From the NCBI RefSeq assembly GCF_000316115.1, contig NZ_JH993797.1, positions 5,987,961 through 6,051,960 of the forward strand: a stretch of 64,000 nucleotides of DNA, read 5' to 3'. The translations under genes and the position numbers were made by a program. Under the pieces are notes generated by a model. The model was not told where the DNA came from, made no database searches, and was given only the letters and a program-made list of their open reading frames with translations. Of this stretch, positions 1-8,642 are shown in pieces (positions within the stretch are counted from its first letter, which is position 1; each line of letters starts with the position of its first letter). Source of the DNA: Leptolyngbya sp. PCC 7375 (GTDB lineage: Bacteria; Cyanobacteriota; Cyanobacteriia; Phormidesmidales; Phormidesmidaceae).

Positions 1-210
1 TTCAGGGGATAGAAAACGACGGTCGTAACCCACAATCACTGTACGGCTGCCGTTGCTGCCGAAACAGTCTTCGAGAACTTTAGCGGACAGAGCGGCCACT
101 AGCTCGACACGCTCAAAGGTAAAGTCGGCGGCAATCATGCCACGCCAACCATCTGTACCAAACTTAATCGATTTACCTACAAATACCGATGGAGATAATG
201 CGGTTGCCAT
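1..210 (-). CDS. Phosphoglucomutase/phosphomannomutase family protein, N-terminal part only
   Basis: The window edge cuts this gene, leaving the first 70 codons. Translating the minus strand from the ATG at 210 gives a protein with FGTDGWRG near residues 18-25 and later VGYDRRFLSPE. The first is the usual N-terminal signature of alpha-D-phosphohexomutases and the second the next conserved block of domain 1. The family interconverts hexose 1-phosphates and 6-phosphates for glycogen, cell wall and nucleotide-sugar synthesis. The phosphoserine loop and C-terminal specificity region lie outside the window, so glucose, mannose or glucosamine specificity cannot be decided. Family assignment is firm; substrate is open. 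Confidence 0.85.
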   Translation of the reverse strand, partial: MATALSPSVFVGKSIKFGTDGWRGMIAADFTFERVELVAALSAKVLEDCFGSNGSRTVIVGYDRRFLSPE

Positions 211-441
211 AATGATTTCAGTAATGCCACATCTAAGGAATTCACAGATGCTAAGGGAGATCCTGATCCCCTCAGCAGTTTAAACAGTGCCCTTAGCAAA
301 TGCCAGAGGGGAAAGCCCCATAACACAGTATTTTTCGAACCTAGCCTTACTGAAATAGACTGACGAGTGCTCTGAAGAGTTGCCTAGACAGCAAATTTGA
401 GCAAATGCCGCAACCACGGCAGCGTTAGTAGGTATAGCTCG

Positions 442-933
442 CTACACAGAGAGTCCTTCAATGGTAAATGGCGCATCGGCAAAGAGCTCGATCATGGCGA
501 TATTACTCATATTCTCTAGTTTCAGAATCTGGAGAGGGAGCAGTGCCGTTTCTGAGCTATTGGGCCACCGGAAGGCCTTATCGCTGTGGATTTGCAGCAC
601 CTTGCCGCCACTTTCTAATACCTTGAGCACCATAGGTTGTGTGCAACGACCCCAGAGGCAGAAGGCGTCGACGTCGTCGTCTAGGGCGATGGACAAGCGG
701 TTGTCATTACCCGTTGGCATGATTATCCGCTCTCCCACTCGTGCCACAAACCTGGGGTTAGAAGGGATAAGTGCGATCGCACATCCAAAACTTACCCCGG
801 TAAACTGGCTTGTTACCATTTCCAATGGCTTCAAAACTTGAAAATCAAACCCCGTAGGGACATTAGTTATGTTCAGTACATCTGCCTCTAATGCATCGGC
901 AGTGGGTGAACAGTCAATATTGAGAGCAAACAC
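442..933 (-). CDS. Hypothetical protein of 163 residues
   Basis: The frame starts with GTG at 933, a few bases after an AGGAGA ribosome-binding site on the minus strand, which supports this start. I do not recognise the family. The protein has no signal peptide and no membrane segment. It alternates short hydrophobic stretches with charged residues, has aromatic CLWGR and FRWPN patches near residues 92-122, and looks like a compact beta-rich soluble protein. A plus-strand frame overlaps it almost fully but has no good ribosome-binding site. The gene stands alone, with spacers of more than 200 bp on both sides. It is probably real because of its length and start signal; the function is unknown. 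Confidence 0.6.
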   Translation of the reverse strand: MFALNIDCSPTADALEADVLNITNVPTGFDFQVLKPLEMVTSQFTGVSFGCAIALIPSNPRFVARVGERIIMPTGNDNRLSIALDDDVDAFCLWGRCTQPMVLKVLESGGKVLQIHSDKAFRWPNSSETALLPLQILKLENMSNIAMIELFADAPFTIEGLSV

Positions 934-1345
934 GGATGGTCTCCTAAGCGGTTAACTTTCGCTACATTGGCAGACTCAGTAATTCCTTACCTGTCTGTCT
1001 CAAATCGCAGCGCATAGCAACAGCAACATGAATAGTGTGTCAGTAAAGTGGGAACAACTCACACCCTTAGGGTAAGGATGCACATATGAAACCAAATTGA
1101 AACGTTAGATATATAAAGAAACTAACGAACATAGGCTTAGAACCTTGAAAAATTAGTAAAGCCCTTGGCAATCATAGTGTATATCTCAGGTTTACTACGT
1201 TTCCCTCTAAGTTATGCCTATTAGCATGAACTAATAGGTCACTCTAAAAGTGAGTGTGATAACCTAGTTTGGTAGCAGTAATAACCTGTAGCAATAATTC
1301 AGGTATAAATCACTTGAATTAGCGACTGCTTAAGGTGAGCTGAGA
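934..1345. other. Intergenic spacer, 412 bp, no gene seen
   Basis: This A+T-rich spacer separates the unknown gene at 442-933 from tRNA-Pro. I see no open frame with a ribosome-binding site. It presumably holds the leftward promoter of the unknown gene and the promoter of the tRNA; no clear -10/-35 pair stands out. Confidence 0.5.
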
Positions 1346-1419
1346 CGGGATGTAGCGCAGTTTGGTAGCGCACTTCGTTCGGGACGAAGGGGCCGCTGGT
1401 TCGAATCCAGTCATCCCGA
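1346..1419 (+). tRNA. tRNA-Pro(CGG)
   Basis: The 74-nt sequence folds as a cloverleaf. The acceptor stem pairs CGGGATG with CATCCCG and has discriminator A at 1419. The D arm is GCGC around AGTTTGGTA, and the anticodon stem CTTCG/CGAAG encloses loop TTCGGGA. The T arm contains GGTTCGAATCC. The anticodon is CGG at 1380-1382, which reads the proline codon CCG. The closing pair of the T stem is a G-T wobble. CCA is not encoded (AT follows), as is common in cyanobacteria. Confidence 0.96.
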
Positions 1420-1924
1420 TTTTGTAACTGATCAACTGGCATGTGCATGTGTACTAAGAATTGCCAGGCAACTGGACTGCTAGTTCAGTTGTCCTAAAAA
1501 AGTGGAATAATCTAGCCGACAAACCCATAACTTCTGATATCCATCCAGAAATAGCTACAGATTTTGTCATATCAATCACAAACACTCGCTCACACATTTA
1601 ACTAGCATCCCTATCAACGCTAGTAAGTCTGTTCAATCAAACCCTGATGTCTCGATACTTGAGGCAGTTTAGTAATATCCCCCAAAAACCTGGTAGTAAC
1701 TACTACCTACGCAGGACATGTAGATATCACCAGTAAGCCAGCAACATATATTTATGTTGGTAGTGGGTATTGCGCTAATAAAAGCGTCATACCCATAAAT
1801 TTAGCATCCTCAGCAAAAAAATGAGTAAGCTGTGTTACTAACCCCTCCAATCATATATAGCGTAAGCTCAGAGCCTCAAATAATAAGGTTTTTATTTGCA
1901 CGACAATTGGCGTACGTATCTCTG
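1420..1924. other. Intergenic spacer, 505 bp, no gene seen
   Basis: This stretch lies between tRNA-Pro and the convergent 3' end of the subtilase gene. It is A+T rich, has only short frames, and holds a small inverted repeat (GGTAGTA/TACTACC near 1690-1705). I see no RNA gene and no strong terminator. Confidence 0.5.
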
Positions 1925-4066
1925 CTAAATGCCTAGCTTCAGTGACCATTGTAACAATTGCCCCTGGTGAGTTTCACTATGGTCCAAAACTTTGAGCTGC
2001 CAACGTCCATGTATCCCAGCGTTCATCAACAAACTTAAGGCAGGCGTATTTTCAAAGGTATAGGTCTTGCGTAACTGGGTTTGTCGCCCCAATGTACGTC
2101 CTTGCACTAACACGGATTTTCCTTGGGGCGACATCACTGCAATGGACAGATCTCCCAAAAAGCCATGGCGAATCTCTACATAGATTTGAATATCTTGCAG
2201 CGTCCCTCGCTGATTGATCGTAATCCCAGCCTTCTGCATCGCGGTTCTATCAGCTGGGATAGTTAAGGTAACGGCACTTGACCGTTCAATCACCTTGCTG
2301 AGACGGCGATGGACCAGATGCCGATCTTGAGCTGCTTTAACTGCCTTGTAAGCATTCACTTTCCCATAACCAAACCATAGAGAATGGCCACGATTGTCGT
2401 AGCTGCCATAGGTCAATCCCAGCTGAGGATCAGGCGTTTTGTCTTCAATTTTGTCAGCAGTATCTTGCAAAATTTGCTTCACCTCACCCGCATCCAAGTC
2501 TGGATTGGCGGATAGCATCAAGCCCACCACGCCTGCCACGACAGGACAAGCACTCGATGTGCCACCAAATGAACGGGTATAGCTGGTCCGGCTATACCCC
2601 GTCGTACCTGTGCGATCGGCAGTGGTCATGCCCAAACCAGCAAACGATCCGTTCACTAAAGGCCCGGTTTCCACCTGTCCTACATCTGGTAACGCCATGC
2701 TCGGCGGTCCATTATTGCTGGGTGCTGCCACAGAGACATGTTTGCCCCAATTGCTGTAGACGGCCTTCTGATTCAAGCTAGTGCTGGCTGACACTGTGAT
2801 CACATCCGGATGCATTGCAAACCCACCCAGCCATTGGGTCACTCCTCGTAAGGCATTTTTAGGCCAGCCGAGCTCACGCACCTTGCCGTTTAACGGTCGG
2901 TTGGCATTGCCAGCTGAAAACAGCACCACACACCCTTTACCATTACGTCCCTTGGTAGCAGCGCGATTGATGGCATTACGCTGGCGCAGTGACAGAGGGA
3001 AATAAACCGCTGCGGGGGACCAGCTACAGGAAATCACGGATGCGCCCCGACTAACCGCCCCTTCAAACAGTTGCTCGATCGATTCATCGTCGAGATACCC
3101 AGTCGTCTGAATCGGCATAAAGCTACAGCCTGGAGCCACCCCCACAACACCACTACCGGTTTCTTCTGCCACGGCTAAGCCAGCCACTGCTGTACCGTGA
3201 TTCTCATGGGCCTGACTAGGCATGGGTAAACCATCACGATGCTTAAGATCGGACGGAGCAACTAATTTCCCCATGCCTTGTAAATCTGGGTGGTTGAGAT
3301 CAAACGCATCATCGGTTACCGCAATGACCACTGAGCGGCTACCCCGAGTAATGTCCCAAGCTTTTTCTGCATCAATATGGGACTTTGAAGCCAGGCCACG
3401 ACCCCCTTGATGCTGCAAATGCCACTGTTCACTATAAAGCGGGTCTTTGGGCCGATATAAGGGAGCTGTAGACACGACCACATTGGGCTCAGCCACTAAC
3501 ACCTGAGCATGACGCATCAGGCGATTTGCTAGTTTAATCGGATTCTCGGCTGCTGTCTTAGTGACCCGAAAAATATAGGTGCGTTCGGTCCCATCCAATC
3601 CTTTTTCGCGGATAAGGCCTAGCTCCCCTGCGAGTTCGTCAATGGTTCTTAAAGGGAACTCAGTCGTAAACTGTACAGTGAGCTGATCAAGTAAATAAAT
3701 ATGGGTCTTAGGACTGGCCGCTAACTCATATACATGACTGGCAAAGCGTATGCTGTCCAACTGACGCGCCATCTGTAGAGCGTTCTCTAGCTGCTGACGA
3801 TGCACCTTCAAGGCTATGAGCTGTCCCCGCGCCACTGATTTCACAGCGAGGGGACGCCACTGCTGCTTAAGGTGCTCCAGCAAACTCGACTGTTCTTCCA
3901 GAGCTTCAATCCGAATTGTCAGCCAGTTGTGCACCTTATAGAGCAAGAGTTCCTCGCCACCCCGTTGCAAAATTACCCCTGCTTGCTCTGGGCTAACTCC
4001 TTGTAAGCTTTCTCCTGTAGTCATTTCAGGTACTTCACGGACAACATCCACTTTGACAATAGGCAC
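1925..4066 (-). CDS. Subtilisin-like serine protease (S8) with C-terminal P-domain
   Basis: This is a 713-residue S8 peptidase. The N-terminal ~200 residues match no signal peptide and probably serve as prodomain or adaptor. The catalytic domain spans about 225-590: Asp in IAVTDDAFD (D252), His in ENHGTAVAG (H290), oxyanion Asn in FSAGN (N387) and Ser in GGTSSACP (S504), so the triad is complete. The last ~110 residues form a proprotein-convertase P-domain, recognisable from LTIPAD, the GDLSIAVMSPQG block and the WQLKVLDH strand. P-domain subtilases are usually secreted. Lack of a leader here suggests a cytoplasmic enzyme or an unusual export route. The gene is divergent from 4215 and probably monocistronic. 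Family certain, substrate unknown. Confidence 0.93.
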   Translation of the reverse strand: MPIVKVDVVREVPEMTTGESLQGVSPEQAGVILQRGGEELLLYKVHNWLTIRIEALEEQSSLLEHLKQQWRPLAVKSVARGQLIALKVHRQQLENALQMARQLDSIRFASHVYELAASPKTHIYLLDQLTVQFTTEFPLRTIDELAGELGLIREKGLDGTERTYIFRVTKTAAENPIKLANRLMRHAQVLVAEPNVVVSTAPLYRPKDPLYSEQWHLQHQGGRGLASKSHIDAEKAWDITRGSRSVVIAVTDDAFDLNHPDLQGMGKLVAPSDLKHRDGLPMPSQAHENHGTAVAGLAVAEETGSGVVGVAPGCSFMPIQTTGYLDDESIEQLFEGAVSRGASVISCSWSPAAVYFPLSLRQRNAINRAATKGRNGKGCVVLFSAGNANRPLNGKVRELGWPKNALRGVTQWLGGFAMHPDVITVSASTSLNQKAVYSNWGKHVSVAAPSNNGPPSMALPDVGQVETGPLVNGSFAGLGMTTADRTGTTGYSRTSYTRSFGGTSSACPVVAGVVGLMLSANPDLDAGEVKQILQDTADKIEDKTPDPQLGLTYGSYDNRGHSLWFGYGKVNAYKAVKAAQDRHLVHRRLSKVIERSSAVTLTIPADRTAMQKAGITINQRGTLQDIQIYVEIRHGFLGDLSIAVMSPQGKSVLVQGRTLGRQTQLRKTYTFENTPALSLLMNAGIHGRWQLKVLDHSETHQGQLLQWSLKLGI

Positions 4067-4214
4067 AATGCCTGGAAATCTAAAATCTGTGTATTGATAA
4101 CCTCTGTAACGATATATTAGGGTTCTAAAACCCAGATCCCTCTGTGAACCAAATCGTTACGCTTTGTTATCCCGCCTTGTTATCAATTGCCTTGTCATCA
4201 ATTTAGTCGGCCCC

Positions 4215-5264
4215 ATGGTTTCTTTATCACACATTGTTCAACCTGGTGTGTTCTCCTTTTTAGGAGCAGCCGCTAGTTTTGCTCTGTTGGCTCCTGTTGC
4301 CCCAGCAGCCCCCATAGCTACCTCAGACGCCACAGAAGAGACGTTATCTTCCCCCACTCTGTTGGCTCAGGGAGACATCGATGCAGGCTTAGGAATTGCA
4401 CCTGGGGAAGGCCTCATGGCAGAGGCAGAAGCCGCCATTGAGAGTCAGGACTATGATCTAGCCGTCCTCAAACTTCAGGAAGCCAGAGAAATTTTAAACC
4501 AAACGTCCAACAGCTACCAAAATATTGCAGAAGCCTTTACAGGGGTGGATGCGGACATTAGCAGTAGCTTGCGCATCAGTGCCCGTGATGCCGCCCAGAT
4601 GCGTGATCAGGCCACCTATAGACAGGCTCTGATCTATCGTGCCCAGGGGCAGGCAGAATTGGCCGTTCCACTGCTAGTGGAAATTGTAAAAAGCCAGGGG
4701 CCTAACCGCGATCTAGGTCTGGATGGCTATCAACAATTGTTTGAACTGGGTTTTGTCAGCCGACCTTATCGCCGCACGGGGTCTGAAGACCCCAGTAATG
4801 CCGTTGCCAACGTCGCTCGACCCCTGAATCAAGGGGATAGTCCTACGGGGATTCGTGCGGCTGAACTTTTGATCAACGAAGCGGATGCCGCCTACGCTGC
4901 TGCTGACTACGCCACTGCGGTGGCGCGCCTACAGGCTGCAAGGGAAACCTTAAATCAATCTTCTGGTTATTATCAAAGTCTATTGACCACGTTCTCAGGA
5001 ATTGACCGTCGCGTTAGCAACGAGATGCGTCAACAAGCTCTGGAGGCAGCGGAGCTTAGGGATCAGGCCACCTTAAAACAAGCGCGTGCCTATCAGGCAC
5101 AACAGCAGCCTACGTTAGCTATTCCCCTATTAGTGGAAGTACTTAGCAGCCAAAACCCCACCCGTGCTCTGGGACAGCAGGCTTACGATCAGCTCCTTGA
5201 AATTGGGTTTGTCGCTCAGCCTTACATTGTCAATGAAGAGACGGCAACATCTTCTGAGCAATAA
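4215..5264 (+). CDS. Exported protein built of two tandem copies of one helical domain
   Basis: I chose the ATG at 4215 over an upstream TTG at 4164, because it puts a signal peptide directly at the N-terminus: a hydrophobic run followed by LLAPVAPAAP, with likely cleavage after an Ala-x-Ala around residue 30. The mature protein holds two homologous ~120-residue units. Both start with an EA(D/E)AA... helix and continue through DYxxAVxxLQxAREtLNQ, then a (T/S)G(V/I)D motif, RDQAT and a PLLVE(I/V) helix. They end LGFVSRPY and IGFVAQPY respectively. The helical pattern resembles TPR-like repeats, but I cannot name a family. It is divergent from the subtilase and upstream of bolA. Envelope localisation is inferred. 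Confidence 0.8.
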   Translation: MVSLSHIVQPGVFSFLGAAASFALLAPVAPAAPIATSDATEETLSSPTLLAQGDIDAGLGIAPGEGLMAEAEAAIESQDYDLAVLKLQEAREILNQTSNSYQNIAEAFTGVDADISSSLRISARDAAQMRDQATYRQALIYRAQGQAELAVPLLVEIVKSQGPNRDLGLDGYQQLFELGFVSRPYRRTGSEDPSNAVANVARPLNQGDSPTGIRAAELLINEADAAYAAADYATAVARLQAARETLNQSSGYYQSLLTTFSGIDRRVSNEMRQQALEAAELRDQATLKQARAYQAQQQPTLAIPLLVEVLSSQNPTRALGQQAYDQLLEIGFVAQPYIVNEETATSSEQ

Positions 5265-5429
5265 GCCCTCATAACAGCTACCTCCACCTTATGTACATGG
5301 ATTGGCCGAGTAGGATGAACCTAAGCCAAGATAGTTAGGGTAGGCAGTGTCTGCTGTTCACGTTTAATGTTGAACATCACCCACCGTCCATATCAAGCAG
5401 CTTCGAACTTTTCTCACAGGCTTTTTCCT

Positions 5430-5681
5430 ATGATTCCTGCCAACCAAGTAGAGCAACTGATTAAAGCAAAGCTACCCGATGCCCAGGTAACCATCCAGGA
5501 CCTGACGGGTACTCAAGATCACTATCAAGCCACGATCGTCTCCACATCATTTGAGGGACTCAATCTCGTTAAACAGCATCAGCTGATTTACGGCAGCGTT
5601 AATGCAGCGATGGTAACGGGTGATCTCCATGCGCTGACCCTTAAAACCTTTACTCCTGAGGAGTGGGCCCAGCAGGGTTAA
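5430..5681 (+). CDS. bolA: BolA family protein
   Basis: The product has 83 residues from the ATG at 5430. An in-frame upstream TTG at 5367 would add an unconserved leader. The start MIPANQVEQLIKAKLPDA and the central helix with LVKQHQLIYG followed by a short C-terminal MVTGDLHALTLKTFTPEEW are typical of BolA. Family members bind monothiol glutaredoxins and share an Fe-S cluster through the conserved His in the KQHQ region. The next gene encodes exactly such a glutaredoxin 176 bp downstream, so the two are probably co-transcribed and form the BolA-Grx complex used in iron sensing or Fe-S trafficking. Confidence 0.9.
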   Translation: MIPANQVEQLIKAKLPDAQVTIQDLTGTQDHYQATIVSTSFEGLNLVKQHQLIYGSVNAAMVTGDLHALTLKTFTPEEWAQQG

Positions 5682-5857
5682 CACAATGGGACAAATCGTC
5701 CGATAAGATTACATAGAACAACTGGCGTTGTTGATTCTTAAAAGGACTCAAGCTCAAAAGGTCTGGCCAATAGCGTGTCGCCCCATAGCTTGATCCTGTA
5801 AATCAGCGACGTCAAACAGTTAGCTTAGTTTTAGCTTAGTTATTGAGTGCTATAGCC

Positions 5858-6181
5858 ATGTCTCCAGAAGTCAAAGAAAAAATCGACAGCTTGCTCGCAT
5901 CCAACAAAATTCTTGTGTTCATGAAGGGTACTAAGCTGATGCCCCAGTGCGGGTTTTCCAACAATGTTGCCCAAATTCTTAACTCTTTGGGCGCTCCTTA
6001 TGAAACCATCGATGTGCTGGCAGATTACGACATTCGTCAGGGCATTAAAGAATATTCCAACTGGCCAACGATTCCCCAGGTTTACATCGGCGGTGAATTT
6101 ATTGGTGGTTCAGACATCATGATCGAACTCTATCAAAGTGGCAAACTACAGGAAATGGTTGAAGTCGCTTTGGCATCCTAA
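5858..6181 (+). CDS. grxD: Monothiol glutaredoxin (CGFS, Grx4 type)
   Basis: The ATG at 5858 starts a 107-residue protein of normal length for the family; an in-frame TTG at 5843 is less likely. The active-site CGFS is at residues 31-34, preceded by KGTKLMPQ. The glutathione-binding WPTIPQVYI and GGSDI blocks follow. CGFS glutaredoxins bind a [2Fe-2S] cluster across a dimer with glutathione and donate it to targets or to BolA. The adjacency to bolA is the classic partnership. The sequence is very close to what I remember of the Synechocystis Grx3/Slr1846 protein, including ADYDIRQGIKEYSNWPTIPQ. Confidence 0.95.
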   Translation: MSPEVKEKIDSLLASNKILVFMKGTKLMPQCGFSNNVAQILNSLGAPYETIDVLADYDIRQGIKEYSNWPTIPQVYIGGEFIGGSDIMIELYQSGKLQEMVEVALAS

Positions 6182-6192
6182 ATAATAAAAAT

Positions 6193-6221
6193 AGGAGGGC
6201 ATCGCTGATGGATGTCCTCCT
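6193..6221. terminator. Hairpin between convergent grxD and the 6261 gene
   Basis: The stem is AGGAGGGCATC paired with GATGTCCTCCT (one G-T wobble), around a 7-nt loop. On the minus strand it is followed by a T-rich tail (6182-6192 read in reverse), so it is best placed to end the leftward gene at 6261-6509. It may also slow transcription leaving grxD. Confidence 0.65.
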
Positions 6222-6260
6222 GAAAGCTAAGAAATATTTGGCAAAATCCCTAGCTAAACA

Positions 6261-6509
6261 TTAACGGTAGTCATGTTCGGGCTGGGGTTGTGCCACAGCG
6301 AAGTTTGACGAATCAAATAAAAACCGATTCACTTCATCCTCTAGGCGATGGATAAGGTAGGGCTCTAGGGCATCCGAGTGACGGAGCGCGGCTAAATACC
6401 CTTCGAGATAGCGTCGTAAATCGTCATTACGGTATCCACGATTCCACTGATCCACTAAGGCATCGGTAATTCTCTGGTAGTAGCGAATTGTTTTTGCATC
6501 TTGAAGCAT
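6261..6509 (-). CDS. Conserved-looking small cyanobacterial protein, 82 residues
   Basis: The frame starts at the ATG at 6509 behind a GAGG-type ribosome-binding site. It encodes a mostly helical acidic protein (TIRYYQRITDALVDQW, then RYLEGYLAALRHSDALEPYL) with no signal or membrane segment. I recall similar small proteins annotated as DUF6761 in cyanobacteria, but cannot confirm this from the sequence. It converges with grxD and shares a hairpin with it. The function is unknown. Confidence 0.7.
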   Translation of the reverse strand: MLQDAKTIRYYQRITDALVDQWNRGYRNDDLRRYLEGYLAALRHSDALEPYLIHRLEDEVNRFLFDSSNFAVAQPQPEHDYR

Positions 6510-7026
6510 TGTGTGTGAGCCTCCTCTAAACCGCTTGATCGGGACCTATCTGCTAGTGCTGTGGATGAGTCAATAATGGGGGGCTTGCTAGTCGACTTTC
6601 TGCTAAATAACCGACATTTATCCGATGGAGACAAATCACCGATGGAGTGACGGAAAAACAGTTGTAAGAATTAGAATTGCAGAGGGTAGATACAGCTATA
6701 TTTATTCTTGCACTATTTATTCCAACGCTCAGGTTTATGTAAACTTTTTTTGTTTTTTCAGTATTCTTTCTAAGATTTTATCAGCTTAATTTGAGCCATT
6801 ATTCGATCCTTTGCAAATTATATAGAGTTGACTAACGGGTTTACATTGCTAACTGTGGTGGTTCTGTCTCTGTAATAGTTGCATTATGGGTATATGAGTA
6901 TCTACCCAAAGACCAGATATAAATACGGACGCATAATCAGCCCCGTAGCCGCAACTACAAAATATTCCTGAGGTCTTTGATACTCTTCTACGAGAGTGTT
7001 ATGAAGCCTGGGCTTCTCAATTAGCT
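6510..7026. other. Divergent promoter region, 517 bp, no gene seen
   Basis: The spacer is strongly A+T rich between 6660 and 6830 and separates the leftward small gene from the rightward response regulator. It must contain both promoters. I see small inverted motifs such as GGGTA...TACCC near 6887-6906, but no frame or RNA gene I would defend. Confidence 0.5.
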
Positions 7027-7770
7027 GTGGCCTCTACGTGTATTCAAATTATTGAGGGTAATCCTCACCTGCGATCGCTACTTAGTTGGCATCTTCAACA
7101 GGCAGGCTATCGAGTGAATCAGTCTGCTGACATTATGCGGGCTAAGGAAACCTTTCAGACGGCCCAGCCCAGCCTGGTGATTCTGGAAACAGAGCTGTCG
7201 GATGGTAATGGTTTAGAGCTTTGCCAATGGCTACAGCAGCGAGGGCGTCCTCTGGTGATGATCCTATCTGCTAAGTCGGGTGAGCCGGATGTGGTGGCAG
7301 GGTTACAGGCCGGAGCTGACGATTATCTAAAAAAGCCCTTTGGCATGCAAGAATTTTTGGCGAGGGTCGAAGCGCTGACGCGACGCAATCGTAAAATCAC
7401 GGCCCCTGCGTCGTTGACCTATGGCGATTTGAATATCGACTTGATACAGCGTCGGGTGCGCTTTAAGGAGCAGTTTATTGACCTGACACCCCAAGAGTTT
7501 AGTTTGTTGTATGTGCTTACCCAAGCCGAAGGATCGCCTTTGAGCCGGGCTGATTTACTGCGACGGGCTTGGCCCGATGCCATCGATAATCCCCGCACGG
7601 TTGATACCCACGTGTTATCGCTGCGTAAAAAGATTGAGGTGGATCCCCGCCAGCCAAGTGTTATTCAGACCGTACGCAATGTGGGTTATCGGTTGAATAT
7701 TGAGCGGTTGCATACCAATAACCATCATCCGGTGGGTGTAGGTGTGGCTAAGGCCGTTAATGCGGTTTGA
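7027..7770 (+). CDS. OmpR/PhoB-type response regulator with Glu at the phospho-acceptor position
   Basis: This 247-residue regulator starts with GTG at 7027; the upstream ATG frame is closed. The receiver domain covers residues 5-120 and the winged-helix DNA-binding domain about 127-228, with the usual LTPQEFSLLYVL, RRAWP and VDTHVLSLRKKIE blocks. The receiver is atypical. The N-terminal acidic pair reads EG (residues 10-11), and the phospho-acceptor Asp aligns with Glu54 in VILETELSDG. The conserved Ser (MILSAKS) and Lys (DDYLKKPF) remain. Glu at this site often mimics the phosphorylated state, so phosphorylation-independent activity is a fair inference. No kinase gene is adjacent. DNA targets are unknown. 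The short C-terminal tail after the wing is unconserved. Confidence 0.92.
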   Translation: MASTCIQIIEGNPHLRSLLSWHLQQAGYRVNQSADIMRAKETFQTAQPSLVILETELSDGNGLELCQWLQQRGRPLVMILSAKSGEPDVVAGLQAGADDYLKKPFGMQEFLARVEALTRRNRKITAPASLTYGDLNIDLIQRRVRFKEQFIDLTPQEFSLLYVLTQAEGSPLSRADLLRRAWPDAIDNPRTVDTHVLSLRKKIEVDPRQPSVIQTVRNVGYRLNIERLHTNNHHPVGVGVAKAVNAV

Positions 7771-7781
7771 GGGCATCTCAA

Positions 7782-7827
7782 TTAAAAAATGTAGGGACGT
7801 TCCATGGAACGTCTCTACATTTTTTAA
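7782..7827. repeat. 46-bp palindrome of the GTTCCATGGAAC family, likely bidirectional terminator
   Basis: The arms pair over 23 bp with one wobble, centred between 7804 and 7805. The core is GTTCCATGGAAC and the outer arms end in A-runs and T-runs. It sits between the 3' ends of two convergent genes, so it can terminate both. A second half-copy of the right arm (GGAACGTCTCTA) lies at 7839-7850 and supplies the stop codon of the ABC gene. Confidence 0.85.
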
Positions 7828-7847
7828 CCAATAATTTTGGAACGTCT

Positions 7848-8609
7848 CTACGATTTTTCGTTCCAATCATCATCCCAATCGTCTTCTTTTTGGGCGTCTA
7901 CAATTGCTTGCTTTAAGCGCCCCCAATCCACCTGACTAACTGGCTGGTAGCTTACCAGTTTGCCCCCCTGCACATATAAAACATGGGTGGCCCAATCCTT
8001 CATAAGTTCTAGTTGGTGGTTGACCATGACGACAGCACTGACCTTGTCTAGGGTGGCGAGATAACTGAGTAAGTACTGGGCGTAACCGGTATCTTGGGCG
8101 GCGGTGGGTTCATCGAGCAGTACGATGTCAGGTTCAGTGGCCAAGGTGCGTGCGATCGCAACCCGCTGGCGCTGCCCCACCGATAGTTCCATCGCCTGAC
8201 GACCTAGCCAATCTTGGGGGATTTTTAACCGCTCTAGCCACGGCTGTAATGTACGTCTGGCAGAGGCGGCACCGATGCCACGCAGGCGGGCCGGGTAACA
8301 CAGGCTTTCTTCTACAGACTGGTCCAGCAGCGTACTGTCTTGCATCACCAAGCCAACCTTGCGGCGCAGATCTACCACCGAATACTGGGTCAGGAGTTGC
8401 TGTTGATAGGTAATCTGACCGTCACTCGGATCGCTGAGACGGTTCATGAGTCGCAGAAGTGTCGTTTTACCTGCACCCGATGGTCCGACAATGGCGAGGC
8501 GAGAGTTGGATGCGATCGCAAACGATATGCGATCCAACAATAGACCCATCCCCACATTGGCCCGCAAAGACACGTCGGTAAATTCTAGGACGGCATGACT
8601 GCTGTGCAA
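7848..8609 (-). CDS. ABC transporter ATP-binding protein
   Basis: The 253-residue ATPase is complete: Walker A GPSGAGKTT at 42-50, Q-loop near Q90, signature LSVGQ at 142-146, Walker B IVLLDEP at 162-168 and switch His198 in VNHQ. The length and style resemble FetA/YbbL-like ATPases, which usually pair with a FetB/YbbM permease. No permease gene is adjacent; the next minus-strand gene upstream encodes a different membrane protein. The C-terminus is acidic (DDWDDDWNEKS), and its last codons lie in a repeat half-copy. Transport substrate cannot be told. ABC ATPase assignment is certain. Confidence 0.9.
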   Translation of the reverse strand: MHSSHAVLEFTDVSLRANVGMGLLLDRISFAIASNSRLAIVGPSGAGKTTLLRLMNRLSDPSDGQITYQQQLLTQYSVVDLRRKVGLVMQDSTLLDQSVEESLCYPARLRGIGAASARRTLQPWLERLKIPQDWLGRQAMELSVGQRQRVAIARTLATEPDIVLLDEPTAAQDTGYAQYLLSYLATLDKVSAVVMVNHQLELMKDWATHVLYVQGGKLVSYQPVSQVDWGRLKQAIVDAQKEDDWDDDWNEKS

Positions 8610-8642
8610 AACACATTACCCAGGCTAATTGACTAATTTATT

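Noticed and set aside
461..841. 126-codon plus-strand frame
   Set aside because: It lies fully within the opposite-strand gene at 442-933, which has the better start signal.
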